A stretch of 48,186 nucleotides of DNA from an uncultured Succiniclasticum sp. (GCA_900544275.1 UQUU01000012.1:1-48186); one strand, 5' to 3'; positions 26,152 through 34,621 are shown, numbered from the stretch's first letter. Notes: generated by a model not told the origin, from the letters alone. A program made the numbers and translations.

Positions 26152-27336
26152 ATGATAATCATGCCGGAAATACCAAAATCGGATCTGCACCCAAGTTGGG
26201 TGCCTGCCGAAAAAAATGAGAACTTTGCCTGTTCTGTGATGGGTGGAATTGATACAAAAGTAAATGCCAACTCGGAAGAAAAGACGTACGATCCTAATGC
26301 GGTACGTCGCGTTCCGTTGCGCAAAAGAGCCAGTGTCGATGACATCATCAAAGGTGTGAGCGAAGGCAGTCGCGTGATGTTATCGAAGGCGATTACACTG
26401 ATCGAAAGCAATGCTCCCAAAGACTTTGATAGGGCTCAACGCGTATTGCAGGGCCTTCTGCCGAAAACCGGCAGAGCGTTGCGGATCGGTATTACGGGTG
26501 TTCCCGGTGCCGGTAAAAGTACGTTCATTGAAGCATTCGGACAGCTGTTGTGCAGTATGGGCTATAAAGTCGCCGTACTGGCAGTTGACCCCACCAGCCC
26601 CCTGACGGGCGGTTCCATCTTAGGGGATAAGACGCGTATGCAGAATTTATCCCGGGAACCTAACTGTTTTATTCGTCCTACACCTTCCGGCGGTACACTG
26701 GGCGGTGTGGCGCGTAAGAGTCGCGAAACCATGATGCTGTGCGAAGCAGCGGGGTATAATGTTATTTTGGTGGAAACGGTTGGCGTAGGTCAGTCAGAAA
26801 CCACTGTACGTAATATGGTAGACTTTTTTATGCTGGTCGTTCTTACCGGCGCAGGTGATGACCTCCAGGGTATTAAAAAAGGTATTATGGAATTAGCGGA
26901 TGCTATCGTGGTCAATAAAGCGGATGGAGATAACCTGGCCCGTGCTACCATAACCCAAGGTGAATACGAGCGTATGGTGGAATTTATTCGCCCGGCCACA
27001 GAGGGATGGAAAACGCATGCCTATAAATGCTCCGCTCTGACCCATGACGGATTACCCGAATTGTGGGCGGTAATGCGCAAGTTTGAAAAAGATACAAAAG
27101 CCAGCGGCGTATTTGAACATCGTAGAAAAAAACAGGTGTTGTCCTGGGTTTACAGTATGATCGATGAACATTTGCACAATCTGTTCTTTAACGATCCCAT
27201 GATTCGCGGAAGAATTCCATTGGTAGAGAATTCTGTTGTCAATGGGTTGATTTCGCCCAGTCAGGCAGTGACAGAATTGATTCGTTGTTTCGATATGGAA
27301 AAAGCATCTGTTAAACACTTAAACGAATCAAATTAA
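26152..27336 (+). CDS. meaB: MeaB/ArgK-type GTPase, methylmalonyl-CoA mutase chaperone
   Basis: A 394-residue G3E-family GTPase that gates adenosylcobalamin loading and protects or reactivates methylmalonyl-CoA mutase. GVPGAGKSTF is the Walker A loop (about residue 118), VDPTSPLTGGSILGDKTRM follows, ETVGVGQSE is the G3 region, and VVNKADGDN is the base-specificity motif. The N-terminal extension of about 55 residues is longer than in many homologues. The start is uncertain between ATG 26152 and ATG 26161, both without a strong ribosome site. It is the last gene of the mutase operon, and two terminators follow. Methylmalonyl-CoA epimerase and decarboxylase genes are not in this window. Confidence 0.95.
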   Translation: MIIMPEIPKSDLHPSWVPAEKNENFACSVMGGIDTKVNANSEEKTYDPNAVRRVPLRKRASVDDIIKGVSEGSRVMLSKAITLIESNAPKDFDRAQRVLQGLLPKTGRALRIGITGVPGAGKSTFIEAFGQLLCSMGYKVAVLAVDPTSPLTGGSILGDKTRMQNLSREPNCFIRPTPSGGTLGGVARKSRETMMLCEAAGYNVILVETVGVGQSETTVRNMVDFFMLVVLTGAGDDLQGIKKGIMELADAIVVNKADGDNLARATITQGEYERMVEFIRPATEGWKTHAYKCSALTHDGLPELWAVMRKFEKDTKASGVFEHRRKKQVLSWVYSMIDEHLHNLFFNDPMIRGRIPLVENSVVNGLISPSQAVTELIRCFDMEKASVKHLNESN

Positions 27337-27354
27337 GCGCAGGTTCTATAAAAG

Positions 27355-27390
27355 AATCCCCGGTTTTCTAAAGAGAAAACCGGGGATTTT
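27355..27390 (+). terminator. Terminator of the mutA-mutB-meaB operon
   Basis: A 15-bp perfect stem (AATCCCCGGTTTTCT and complement) with a short loop, then T-rich sequence. Confidence 0.9.
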
Positions 27391-27417
27391 AATATAGGAA
27401 TTTTTCCTTAAAATAGA

Positions 27418-27447
27418 ACAGCCGCCTTATCCAAGGGCGGCTGTTTT
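27418..27447. terminator. Second terminator, bidirectional
   Basis: ACAGCCGCC pairs with GGCGGCTGT. T-rich ends on the plus side and A-rich on the other suit both the meaB transcript and the convergent transporter transcript. Confidence 0.75.
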
Positions 27448-27507
27448 CTCTACATCCTTAGGGCCCATGCTCAGTAAGCCGTAAGAACATAAGAGAGGAG
27501 GAGGGTC

Positions 27508-27525
27508 CGCAACCTTAAGGTTGCG
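27508..27525. repeat. 18-bp perfect palindrome
   Basis: CGCAACCTTAAGGTTGCG lies between the transporter stop and the terminator pair. It may be a weak terminator for the transporter or a protein-binding dyad. It has no obvious T-tract on the minus side. Confidence 0.5.
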
Positions 27526-27571
27526 TTTGTATAAGGAACCTTAACCCCATGGGTAAATAGCCTACCGAAAA

Positions 27572-28855
27572 CTATTTGCCGGGGAAAAAGGGCCAAACGA
27601 TAGGAATGACAATAATGGATACTACGAGGCAGACAAAAATCAATCCGCCGCCGGCTTTTACGTAGTCCATGAAGCGGTAGTGGCCCGGCCCTAAAACTAA
27701 GGTGTTGGGAGGGGTACCTACCGGAGAAGCAAAAGCGCAGGAAGAAGCAATCAAAATCGCCATCAGAACTGCTCGGGGAGACGCGCCTAACTGGGCGGCC
27801 AGAGCAATACCGACAGGGCAAAGCAGGGCCTTAGACGCAGTATTGGACATAAACTGTGTCAGAATAACGGCTAACACAAAGAGAACTGCGGTTACCACAT
27901 AAGGAGACGGGTGGCCGCCTAGCATGTTGACCGTCCAGTTGGCGATAGCTGCGCCTGCACCACTGGTATTCATTGCTTCTGCCACAGGGATCATACCGGC
28001 GAATAAGAAAATGGTGATCCAGTCGATCGAATCATAGGCTTGTTTTTCTGTTAAGCAACCGGTCAGTACAGCTAACAAAGCGCCGATTACAGACACGATA
28101 TGCAACGGAATCAGATCCAGACCCATGGTGATGATTATTGCTAATACGATAAGCCCGCAAATAATCTGACGGCTGGTTTTTACAGCGATTCCTTCGTTGC
28201 CTTCGGCTTCCAGTTCCAATTTGTCCGGATCGAAGTCTGTATCTTTAGGCAACAGGTATTTTCCGATGAACATCATGTATATGATACCTGCAAAAGTCAA
28301 CGGGATACCGATATAGGCATATTCAAAGAAGCCAAACTGTAATTCCGGCATGCCGGCGGCTTTTAACGCAACATTGGCTAAAATGTTGGGCGGAGTTCCA
28401 ATCAAAGTGATCGTTCCGCCTAAACCGGCAGCAAACGCTAACGGCATTAACTGGCGGGAAGGGGAGAGTTTCGCCGTGGCACAGACGCTCATCACCACTG
28501 GAATCAGACAGGCAGTGGTACCGGTATTGGAAAGCACGGCAGACATCAGTGCTGCGACTACCATAATGCCGATCATCAGGCTATTTTCGCTTTGTCCGCA
28601 TAACCGTACAACTTTCGCGCCTATTTTCTGTGCGACGCCGGTGTGAAACATGGATGCGCCGACAACAAACATACCGGCGAATAAAACGACGGTAGAATCA
28701 GCTAAGCCGAGAAAAATCTGTTTGGCAGGAACTAAGCCCAATACCCAACAAGCGATTGCGGCGGCCATGGATGTCACCGCTAAAGGAATTATTTCGGTAA
28801 TGAATAAGATTGCTACAATCAGCAGCAATAATAAACATTTTGTAACAGGTGTCAT
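27572..28855 (-). CDS. SLC13/DASS family anion symporter (dicarboxylate-type)
   Basis: A 427-residue secondary transporter with about 11 or 12 helices. The two substrate-site repeats are visible as SNTGTTA and SNTASKA, each preceding a GTPPN motif (IGTPPNILAN and VGTPPNTLVLG). This is the divalent-anion:sodium symporter family, which carries C4-dicarboxylates, citrate or sulfate. In a succinate/propionate-metabolising cell, succinate or another C4 acid is plausible but not proven. I chose ATG 28855. A TTG at 28873 is in frame but lies on the GGAGG ribosome site. It forms an operon with the small protein upstream, opposite a LysR regulator. Confidence 0.88.
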   Translation of the reverse strand: MTPVTKCLLLLLIVAILFITEIIPLAVTSMAAAIACWVLGLVPAKQIFLGLADSTVVLFAGMFVVGASMFHTGVAQKIGAKVVRLCGQSENSLMIGIMVVAALMSAVLSNTGTTACLIPVVMSVCATAKLSPSRQLMPLAFAAGLGGTITLIGTPPNILANVALKAAGMPELQFGFFEYAYIGIPLTFAGIIYMMFIGKYLLPKDTDFDPDKLELEAEGNEGIAVKTSRQIICGLIVLAIIITMGLDLIPLHIVSVIGALLAVLTGCLTEKQAYDSIDWITIFLFAGMIPVAEAMNTSGAGAAIANWTVNMLGGHPSPYVVTAVLFVLAVILTQFMSNTASKALLCPVGIALAAQLGASPRAVLMAILIASSCAFASPVGTPPNTLVLGPGHYRFMDYVKAGGGLIFVCLVVSIIVIPIVWPFFPGK

Positions 28856-28873
28856 ATGCTGTATTGCCTCCAA

Positions 28874-29110
28874 TTATTTTTTTGATTTTGCTGTTTCATC
28901 CTCCGCATGAACCGGATAGAGGTCCGGCAGTTCACGCAGGGTATGCATTTTCTTTGGATCAAGGAAAAACGGGTAATTGGCGGCATCCCCTAAAATACGA
29001 TGATATCTGTGGGAGTCCAGACTCTGCAAAAATTTTTCCAGTCGCTGTTTTTCATGAGAAAAATCAACGCTTATATTTCTTTTTTTATTCATAGTCAATT
29101 CCGGTGCCAA
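28874..29110 (-). CDS. Small hypothetical protein upstream of the SLC13 transporter
   Basis: 78 residues, soluble, charged, with no signal or membrane segment. I do not recognise it. TTG 29110 is eight bases after AAGGAGG. A shorter reading from ATG 29092 gives 72 residues but lacks a ribosome site. The stop lies 18 bases from the transporter start, so the two are one unit. The HRYHRILGDAANYPFFLDPKK stretch is rich in aromatic and basic residues. It may be an accessory or regulatory factor for the transporter; this is inferred only from position. Confidence 0.6.
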   Translation of the reverse strand: MAPELTMNKKRNISVDFSHEKQRLEKFLQSLDSHRYHRILGDAANYPFFLDPKKMHTLRELPDLYPVHAEDETAKSKK

Positions 29111-29298
29111 TTCCGTGTCCTCCTTGCTCGTGTAAATTATTGCAACTTTGGAATCGTTTCGTTTGGGTTACTATCAGTATAGGCTGTTCGGAGAAAAATT
29201 AAAAATATCGATTAGGCAATAAAAATATAACAAATTGGAATATTATCGATATAAAATACTATTTGGTATAAATTTGATTTAATGTGGTAAGCTATGTT

Positions 29299-29336
29299 AA
29301 TATAAATACGAAAGATATAATATAAATACGAAAGAT
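29299..29336. repeat. 18-bp direct repeat in the LysR/transporter intergenic region
   Basis: AATATAAATACGAAAGAT occurs twice, two bases apart. It sits in the 360-bp AT-rich region between divergent operons and is a candidate binding region for the LysR protein. A clear -35/-10 pair could not be chosen. Confidence 0.7.
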
Positions 29337-29473
29337 AAATATAAAATATGGAAATAATGATCAAACAAATAATACTGTAGGGGCTGTCCTGTGAAACCGT
29401 TTAAGACGTTCGGAGCAGAGGAGTGCTCATAATTTAAATCATAGTTAAGTAGCAAAAGGAAAGGCAGGAAACT

Positions 29474-30409
29474 ATGGATCTGGAGAACTATCGTAATTTT
29501 TTAGCCGTAATTGAAACCGGCAGCCTCACCGGTGCGTCTGAATATGTACATGTGGCGCAGCCGGCGCTGAGCAAACAAATCCGCATGCTGGAAAACTTTT
29601 TTGGGGCGCGTTTACTGATTACCGAACGGGGCAGCCGAAAAGTAATTTTGACAGAAGCCGGACGCTTGCTCTACCAAAAAGCTAAATATATCTGTTCTCT
29701 GGAAGATTTAGCCAGGGAAGAAATTACCAGCGTGCAAAGAGGTGCGGCCGGAACCTTGCGGATCAGTGTAGCCAATTCCCGTTCCGCCCCTTTTATTCAA
29801 CGTACGTTAAAAGCATTTTGTGCCCTGTATCCGGAAGTAAATTATGAGATTTTTGAAACCAGCTTTTACGAACAAAGTCAGCAATTATTAAATGGAATCA
29901 CGGAAATCGGTGTTTTGAGTACCCCTATCGGGCAGCAGGATAATTTTGATGAACTCTTTCGCAGAGACGAATATCTGGCGGCGATTTACTGTCAAAAATC
30001 AAAGTGGCTGGAACAACCCAGAAGAAAAGGTCTGAATTTATCTGATTTACGTAATATCCCTTTATGCGTATCCACCGGCTGTCATGAGATTTTAAAAAAA
30101 TGTTGTGACCGGATTGGTTTTGTGCCGCATATTTTAAGCATCAATTCTACACGTCATACCGCTTTGCAATGGGCCTTGGCAGATGTGGGCGTAGCCGTGG
30201 TTCCTATTGAGCCGGGCGAAGACATGGGAGATGAATACCAGATCAAGAAGATTCTTGATATCGATGCGGAGCTTTATAAATCGGTGGTTAAAGTAAAAGG
30301 ACGTCCTTTGTCACCGTTGGCATTGAAGTTCATTGAATTTTACAATGAGAACAGCAGCTCCCGGCGTTTGTGCGATATACGTCAATTAGAACGTGAGAGC
30401 AAAGCCTGA
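29474..30409 (+). CDS. LysR-family transcriptional regulator
   Basis: 311 residues. The N-terminal winged helix (residues 1-60) has the family pattern TGSLTGASEYVHVAQPALSK, followed by a linker helix and a periplasmic-binding-like effector domain (about 90-295). ATG 29474 follows GGAAAGGCAGGA. It is divergent from the transporter operon, so it most likely controls it in response to its substrate. The direct repeat between them is a likely site. The closest characterised relatives cannot be named from sequence alone. Confidence 0.9.
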   Translation: MDLENYRNFLAVIETGSLTGASEYVHVAQPALSKQIRMLENFFGARLLITERGSRKVILTEAGRLLYQKAKYICSLEDLAREEITSVQRGAAGTLRISVANSRSAPFIQRTLKAFCALYPEVNYEIFETSFYEQSQQLLNGITEIGVLSTPIGQQDNFDELFRRDEYLAAIYCQKSKWLEQPRRKGLNLSDLRNIPLCVSTGCHEILKKCCDRIGFVPHILSINSTRHTALQWALADVGVAVVPIEPGEDMGDEYQIKKILDIDAELYKSVVKVKGRPLSPLALKFIEFYNENSSSRRLCDIRQLERESKA

Positions 30410-30513
30410 GCCGCGTCCGTAAAATAAGCTGGAGCATGCGAAAATCAGTACTGATGGTTATGTTAACTATCTTTCCGACCGGGGAAAGACAGGGGCGTTT
30501 GTAGCAATAATAA

Positions 30514-30556
30514 AAATGGTCACTGACTGTATTCTGCAGTCGGTGACCATTTTTTG
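30514..30556. terminator. Bidirectional terminator after lysR
   Basis: AAATGGTCACTGACTG pairs with CAGTCGGTGACCATTT (16 bp), seven-base loop, six T. It lies between convergent genes. Confidence 0.9.
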
Positions 30557-30608
30557 TGTAAAGTGTTGTTTCAGAAAAGCTAAAAACCAGATAGCTGGAT
30601 CAAGTATG

Positions 30609-30854
30609 TCAATCCTGAAACTTTTGAATTTTTGAACTGGGAGTTTTCCCTTCCAATGCTTCGCGTTGAATCAAATCTTTGATTTCAAGCCGAACCAGAC
30701 TTTTCAATAAAGCTAACTGTTCTTTTTCCCGCGAAGTGTTGAGTCCTTCAGGGGAAGATTTTAGAATGGCAGCTTCCAGTTCTTTTTCTTTTTGCAGCAG
30801 ATAATCATACATATCGTATAATTGGTTTTCATCGTATACTTTTGTTCCGCTCAT
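30609..30854 (-). CDS. Small hypothetical protein, coiled-coil-like
   Basis: 81 residues, very charged (Glu and Lys), with leucine spacing over most of its length that suggests an alpha-helical or coiled-coil protein. No motif recognised. ATG 30854 is preceded by AGGAGG at eight bases, which supports a real gene. It has its own promoter (see 30,997-31,025) with a leader of about 135 nt. No neighbour suggests a role. Confidence 0.6.
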   Translation of the reverse strand: MSGTKVYDENQLYDMYDYLLQKEKELEAAILKSSPEGLNTSREKEQLALLKSLVRLEIKDLIQREALEGKTPSSKIQKFQD

Positions 30855-30996
30855 AGTTACGCCTCCTGAGATTATGATTCATCAAAATAAGGTGTGGTGT
30901 TAAAGGTTGGTGCCCAAACGAACCGATAACAAAATTGCGGTGCAATGCCAAACGAATGAATATCCCAAGTTGCTGCCCAAAGTAAAACGCAATCGT

Positions 30997-31025
30997 ATTA
31001 TAACGTATAAATTTTATTCAGGCAA
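30997..31025 (-). promoter_or_regulatory. Promoter of the small coiled-coil gene
   Basis: On the minus strand TTGCCT (31025-31020), 17-bp spacer, TATAAT (31002-30997). Confidence 0.7.
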
Positions 31026-31183
31026 GGGCGGAATATTTTGAAGAAAGGACGGACTGATATCAGTAAAAGGTGAAGAAAAACCAGTCGCAAAGCGGCTTTG
31101 GAACATCAAAACAGAATCGACGTATTCCAAAGGGATATATCTTTCATTCCCAATAGATATTATTCATTTCGCGAGTGTCGGGT

Positions 31184-31189
31184 TATAAT
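31184..31189 (+). promoter_or_regulatory. -10 element for the 66-residue protein gene
   Basis: TATAAT about 70 bp before the start, with only a weak -35 (ATTCAT) at the right distance. Confidence 0.45.
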
Positions 31190-31261
31190 GCAGGTGAAAA
31201 AGGAAATGATTCCTAAAAGAGATATCATAAAATAAAGTTGTAAAAACAAGGAGGAAACAAA

Positions 31262-31462
31262 ATGAACGCAGTTATGATGAGAACCGGTTATTTGGCAGTT
31301 CCTGATTATTTCAGAGCAGAAACGGCAAAAAGTGGAGAAGGCTTTATTGAAAGGCTGACACGCCGTCGCCTTGGCCAGTGCAATCACTACATGATGTTGA
31401 CAAAACATAAAATGGATTGCCCTAAACAGTATCAGGGCGTACTGTTTTCTTTCGAGAAATAA
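31262..31462 (+). CDS. Small hypothetical protein, 66 residues
   Basis: Basic protein with no signal peptide or membrane helix. AAGGAGG lies nine bases before the ATG, so translation is credible. It contains an LTRRRLGQCNHYMM stretch, and I recognise no family. It is monocistronic, with a promoter before it and hairpins after it. Confidence 0.55.
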   Translation: MNAVMMRTGYLAVPDYFRAETAKSGEGFIERLTRRRLGQCNHYMMLTKHKMDCPKQYQGVLFSFEK

Positions 31463-31478
31463 CAGATCCCCATTCACA

Positions 31479-31509
31479 GGCAGGGCATTCTCCTCATAAT
31501 TACCCTGCC
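31479..31509 (+). terminator. Hairpin after the 66-residue protein gene
   Basis: GGCAGGG pairs with CCCTGCC across a 17-base loop. The downstream T content is low, so it is a weak terminator. Confidence 0.45.
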
Positions 31510-31522
31510 TCATTCACTTAAG

Positions 31523-31606
31523 GACGTCGTGGCGCTGATGACTGCATTTCCAACCAAATAGTCTCGTTTGGTGGAAATAAAGCACATTAGTCCCGGCGTC
31601 TTTTTT
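31523..31606. terminator. Long compound hairpin with T-tract
   Basis: An outer GACG/CGTC stem, a CTGATG/CATTAG middle and an ATTTCCA-ACCAAA/TTTGGTGGAAAT top make a stem of roughly 30 bp with internal loops, followed by TTTTTT. It lies between convergent genes. It may simply terminate both, but its length and internal loops would also fit a small structured RNA. Confidence 0.55.
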
Positions 31607-31653
31607 ATTTATTGTTCAGGGGCGTTATACTTTGTTGCGTTGCGCTGAACACT

Positions 31654-32052
31654 TCATTCGGCACATTCGTTTAAGGGGTCTTCGTTTTTATCGATTAACG
31701 TGAACATATCCGTGGTTTCTCGATTATAGGGGAGTCGGGATTTCACTTTTTTTTGCTCCTGCAAAAGCTTTTCTGCTGTCAGAGGCATGGTTTCCATCCT
31801 CTTTAATTTTGTGTAAATAGAAGGACGGCAGGCGCGCCAAACCTCCATAATATTATGCAGGATCTGGGCGCTGGGAATTTCATAGGTTTCGCGTCCTCTT
31901 AAGACCTGACGGATATCCGCTTTGCGTTCTTCTGACTCTTCTTCCGTTAACCCGGGGATAACACGGTCCAACTCTTTTTCTAAAGGGTTGTTTAAGTAAT
32001 CTTCAATCATAATATGCAGTTCATTTTGATAGGTAATTCTGCGTTCTTCCAT
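31654..32052 (-). CDS. Hypothetical protein, 132 residues
   Basis: Acidic/charged, helical-looking, soluble protein without recognisable motifs. The start at ATG 32052 follows AGAGGAGGAG, a strong ribosome site, and a good promoter lies about 140 bp upstream (32,184-32,212). The gene is monocistronic. I cannot assign a function. Confidence 0.65.
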   Translation of the reverse strand: MEERRITYQNELHIMIEDYLNNPLEKELDRVIPGLTEEESEERKADIRQVLRGRETYEIPSAQILHNIMEVWRACRPSIYTKLKRMETMPLTAEKLLQEQKKVKSRLPYNRETTDMFTLIDKNEDPLNECAE

Positions 32053-32183
32053 AAGCTCCTCCTCTGCGCAAACAGCGCGCTTCCATATTTAAATAAATTC
32101 CCGGATGCAGAAATTATGAGGGGGTGGCAAGTATCTTTATATTACAACACCTGCCCCTATATTCTTATTGCTTCGCTATTATT

Positions 32184-32212
32184 ATTTTAGCATTAATAAT
32201 AGACAATATCAA
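32184..32212 (-). promoter_or_regulatory. Promoter of the 132-residue protein gene
   Basis: On the minus strand TTGATA (32212-32207), 17-bp spacer, TAAAAT (32189-32184). Confidence 0.65.
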
Positions 32213-32292
32213 TAAGAATACTATGCTGAATTTAGTAGGCAAGTTTTAAATCGATTTGGTAAGTTGCAACTCGAAGCGAAAGAGTTTTTACG

Positions 32293-32321
32293 TTGCGTTT
32301 CCTGACAGGATGTGCTACAAT
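32293..32321 (+). promoter_or_regulatory. Promoter for the tmRNA transcript
   Basis: TTGCGT (32293-32298), 17-bp spacer, TACAAT (32316-32321). Transcription would begin near 32,329, about 123 nt before mature tmRNA. Confidence 0.65.
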
Positions 32322-32328
32322 GCATCTA

Positions 32329-32446
32329 CACAATCAATCTGCGAAGGCGGTGTTGTTTTCAAAACCGCAGGCAGCACAGTCTGAACGTCGGGAGCGAAAC
32401 CGGGTGCAGATTGTATGCTGCTTCCTTTCCTGCTGTTGGCAGGGCC
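32329..32446 (+). ncRNA. Structured leader or separate small RNA ahead of tmRNA
   Basis: CAATCTGC (32335-32342) can pair with GCAGATTG (32406-32413), enclosing a GCGGT/ACCGC hairpin. A CCTGC/GCAGG hairpin ends it. It carries the pre-tmRNA 5' region or is a distinct RNA. I looked for SRP RNA and could not find the diagnostic loop in the right place. Confidence 0.4.
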
Positions 32447-32451
32447 TTTAA

Positions 32452-32800
32452 GGGGGTGTAAAGGCTTCGACGGGTATAGGTGCTGTATGATAAGCGAGCC
32501 GTGGTTCCATCTGCACGTTAATCGGTGGCCGTTTAAATTTAAACGCAGATAATGATTTAGCACTGGCTGCCTAAGGGCAACCCGTTCTGCCAATCCGGCT
32601 CCCGCAGGAGCGGTAAGAACGTCATTTAGCGGGATCGTCTGTGAGCGAGTTTCGTAGTTCCGGGCTAAATTTTACGAAATAGCAATGGCAAAGTGGGTCG
32701 GCACACGTTGTCAAAGCGAAATTTAATATGCTGGCTGCGCTCGGAGAAAGTTGTATGGCAATATGTTCGGACGAGGGTTCGACTCCCTCCACCTCCACCA
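32452..32800 (+). ncRNA. ssrA: tmRNA (SsrA)
   Basis: The start GGGGGTGTAAAGGCTTCGAC and the end GGGTTCGACTCCCTCCACCTCCACCA-type tRNA-like 3' half, with encoded CCA, are diagnostic. The acceptor stem pairs GGGGGTG with CACCTCC. The tag frame at 32545-32574 reads ADNDLALAA then stop, so the tag ends in the usual LAA degradation signal. tmRNA with SmpB rescues ribosomes stalled on broken messages. smpB and rnr are at 13.3-16.2 kb. Confidence 0.96.
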
Positions 32801-32846
32801 TTTTTTAATGGTTCACACTTTTCAACATAATAGTGGAAGAGCTTTC

Positions 32847-32884
32847 AACTGCGCTGCATTAAGTTGCCGGGGCAGTTTCTTTTT
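32847..32884 (+). terminator. Terminator of tmRNA
   Basis: AACTGC pairs with GCAGTT, with a partly paired interior, followed by TCTTTTT. Confidence 0.6.
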
Positions 32885-33130
32885 GCTTAGGCGACTCTTT
32901 CATGGTTTGGCAGAAATCAATCTATATACAACTTAATTTTACAATCGGGAAAAGCGCTTTTGGACAGCAAAAATATAATTTGGGTAATAAGTGCAGTACG
33001 GCTGAATTTTCTGGAATACGTAAAGAAAAGGATAAAAGAAGTTTTAAGATTGGAAAATGACTAAAAAATGATATAATAAATATAATATGTATTACAGAAA
33101 ATAGGACAGGCGGTTCAGAAAAAAATTGAC

Positions 33131-34024
33131 ATGAAATTAGTTGACATATCTTGCCCGCATTGCGGTGGCGCTATGACAATAACAGATAATGTTAGAACCG
33201 TGCATTGCAAATATTGCGAGCATGATTTTCTTATTGATGATGAAACAATGCAAGTGAATCATCGAATTAGCAATGCAGAACAGACCGGCTACTTGTTTGA
33301 AGAAGGCCGGTGGCGTTTTAAGCGGGAGAAACAGGAGCGGGAAGCCAGGATGGAAGAGGTAAATTGTCCTCTTTGCGGTTTCTTTTTTTATGCAGATTCT
33401 GATAAAAGATTTGGTTATTGCCCTGATTGCAAAAAGGAAATGAATATCCCGCAAGCCATGCTGTTTTGCAAAGGTCTTTATTATGAGAAAAGGGGAGATT
33501 TTGAATCTGCTGTCCACTGGTACGATAAAGCGTTACAGCTTGATCCCGATACTAAATTGATTTTGGCGGCAAGAAATCGAGTAAAAAAAGATATACCGTG
33601 GATTCGTGCTATTGCCGGAATTGGTATTTTTGCTTTAGTTGCAGTCTTTATAAAGTTTACACCAGCAGCAGTAAGTGCTATTTTTATTTCGATTCTACTG
33701 ATTTCTGCACTTTTATTATGCGTATTTGATAATAATGAAAAAGCAAGTGATGAAGCAACAAAATCAGAATCTGCAAATTTCCCTACTTCGTCACACAGTT
33801 CTGATGATATGGAACTTGAGAGTGAAGGCATAGACCTTGAATCTGAGTTTGCCACTCCGTCTATTATTCCTACACCCGAGGTCTGCCAAAGTAAACTGTT
33901 AGAGATAGATTGGCTGCTGACCAGATATGAAGGAGATGATACTATGACTGCTTATCTGCGTGACAAGCAGGCTGATTGGGAACAGCTTTTGTTTGAAGCG
34001 CAGACGGAAGAAGACGATATGTGA
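33131..34024 (+). CDS. Zinc-ribbon, TPR-like membrane protein of unknown function
   Basis: 297 residues. Residues 1-40 form a zinc ribbon (CPHCGG ... CKYCEHDFLIDD), and a second CxxC pair follows at about 78-100 (CPLCGF ... CPDCKK). A single TPR-like repeat (GLYYEKRGDFESAVHWYDKALQLDP) comes next, then two membrane segments at roughly 160-200, and an acidic tail. The N-terminal 70 residues match the neighbouring 79-residue gene at 34,122. No specific function is known to me. The start ATG follows a weak AT-rich region without a clear ribosome site. Confidence 0.75.
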   Translation: MKLVDISCPHCGGAMTITDNVRTVHCKYCEHDFLIDDETMQVNHRISNAEQTGYLFEEGRWRFKREKQEREARMEEVNCPLCGFFFYADSDKRFGYCPDCKKEMNIPQAMLFCKGLYYEKRGDFESAVHWYDKALQLDPDTKLILAARNRVKKDIPWIRAIAGIGIFALVAVFIKFTPAAVSAIFISILLISALLLCVFDNNEKASDEATKSESANFPTSSHSSDDMELESEGIDLESEFATPSIIPTPEVCQSKLLEIDWLLTRYEGDDTMTAYLRDKQADWEQLLFEAQTEEDDM

Positions 34025-34121
34025 CGGTGGCATTAAGCAGAGATTTCAATTAACTTTGCAGCAATAAGCGCTATAGTCTTTATAGTTGCACATTATAAAT
34101 TATTGGGGAGAAAAATTGGAT

Positions 34122-34361
34122 ATGAAGTTAATTAGTACTACATGCCCTAATTGTGGAGCACATTTACAAGCAACAGCCAATGTAAAAGTACTGACCTGCG
34201 ATTATTGCAATACTGATTTTATGATTGACGATGAGTTGAAACACTTTTGCTTGCAAGATGCAGAGCAGGTAGGCTATGAATTTGAAAGGGGACGACAGCG
34301 TGCATTAAAAGAACTGCGCGCTGATGAGTTAATGTTGAATAAGCTGGGACCATTAGTTTAA
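34122..34361 (+). CDS. Small zinc-ribbon protein, paralogue of the preceding gene
   Basis: 79 residues that align end to end with the N-terminus of the upstream protein: MKLxxxxCPxCG, CDYCNTDFMIDDE, DAEQVGYEFERGR. It has the zinc ribbon but none of the TPR, membrane or acidic parts. It therefore looks like a duplicated, shortened copy or a separate single-domain family member. The start is uncertain: ATG 34122 (GGGGAG 11 bp upstream) or TTG 34116. Confidence 0.65.
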   Translation: MKLISTTCPNCGAHLQATANVKVLTCDYCNTDFMIDDELKHFCLQDAEQVGYEFERGRQRALKELRADELMLNKLGPLV

Positions 34362-34621
34362 ACTTTTTTTATTTCAGTGGACAGTAGGAAAATACTTCAT
34401 AATCCGTTATATCGCGCATTTAAAACCAAAAGTTTTACAGACAAGATAATCACCCTTCCTTTTTACTTAATGGATATTTTAGCCGATGGCGCGTCATTGA
34501 CACTACGGGAAATTCTCCGGAGCTTAGATCGCTATGGAGCATATTATTTTGATAATATGCTATAATACAAAACACCGGATATAAAAGACGATTTTTAGTA
34601 TAATCATAAAAGGAGACTTGC

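Noticed and set aside
32329..32451. SRP RNA
   Set aside because: A GCTGCTTCCTTTCC segment looks like the complement of the SRP loop, but neither strand gives the GGAAGGAAGCAGC apical loop in a proper stem.
34377..34565. A 62-codon frame after the short zinc-ribbon gene
   Set aside because: No ribosome site near the start and no known family. It could be a real small gene, but the evidence is too weak.
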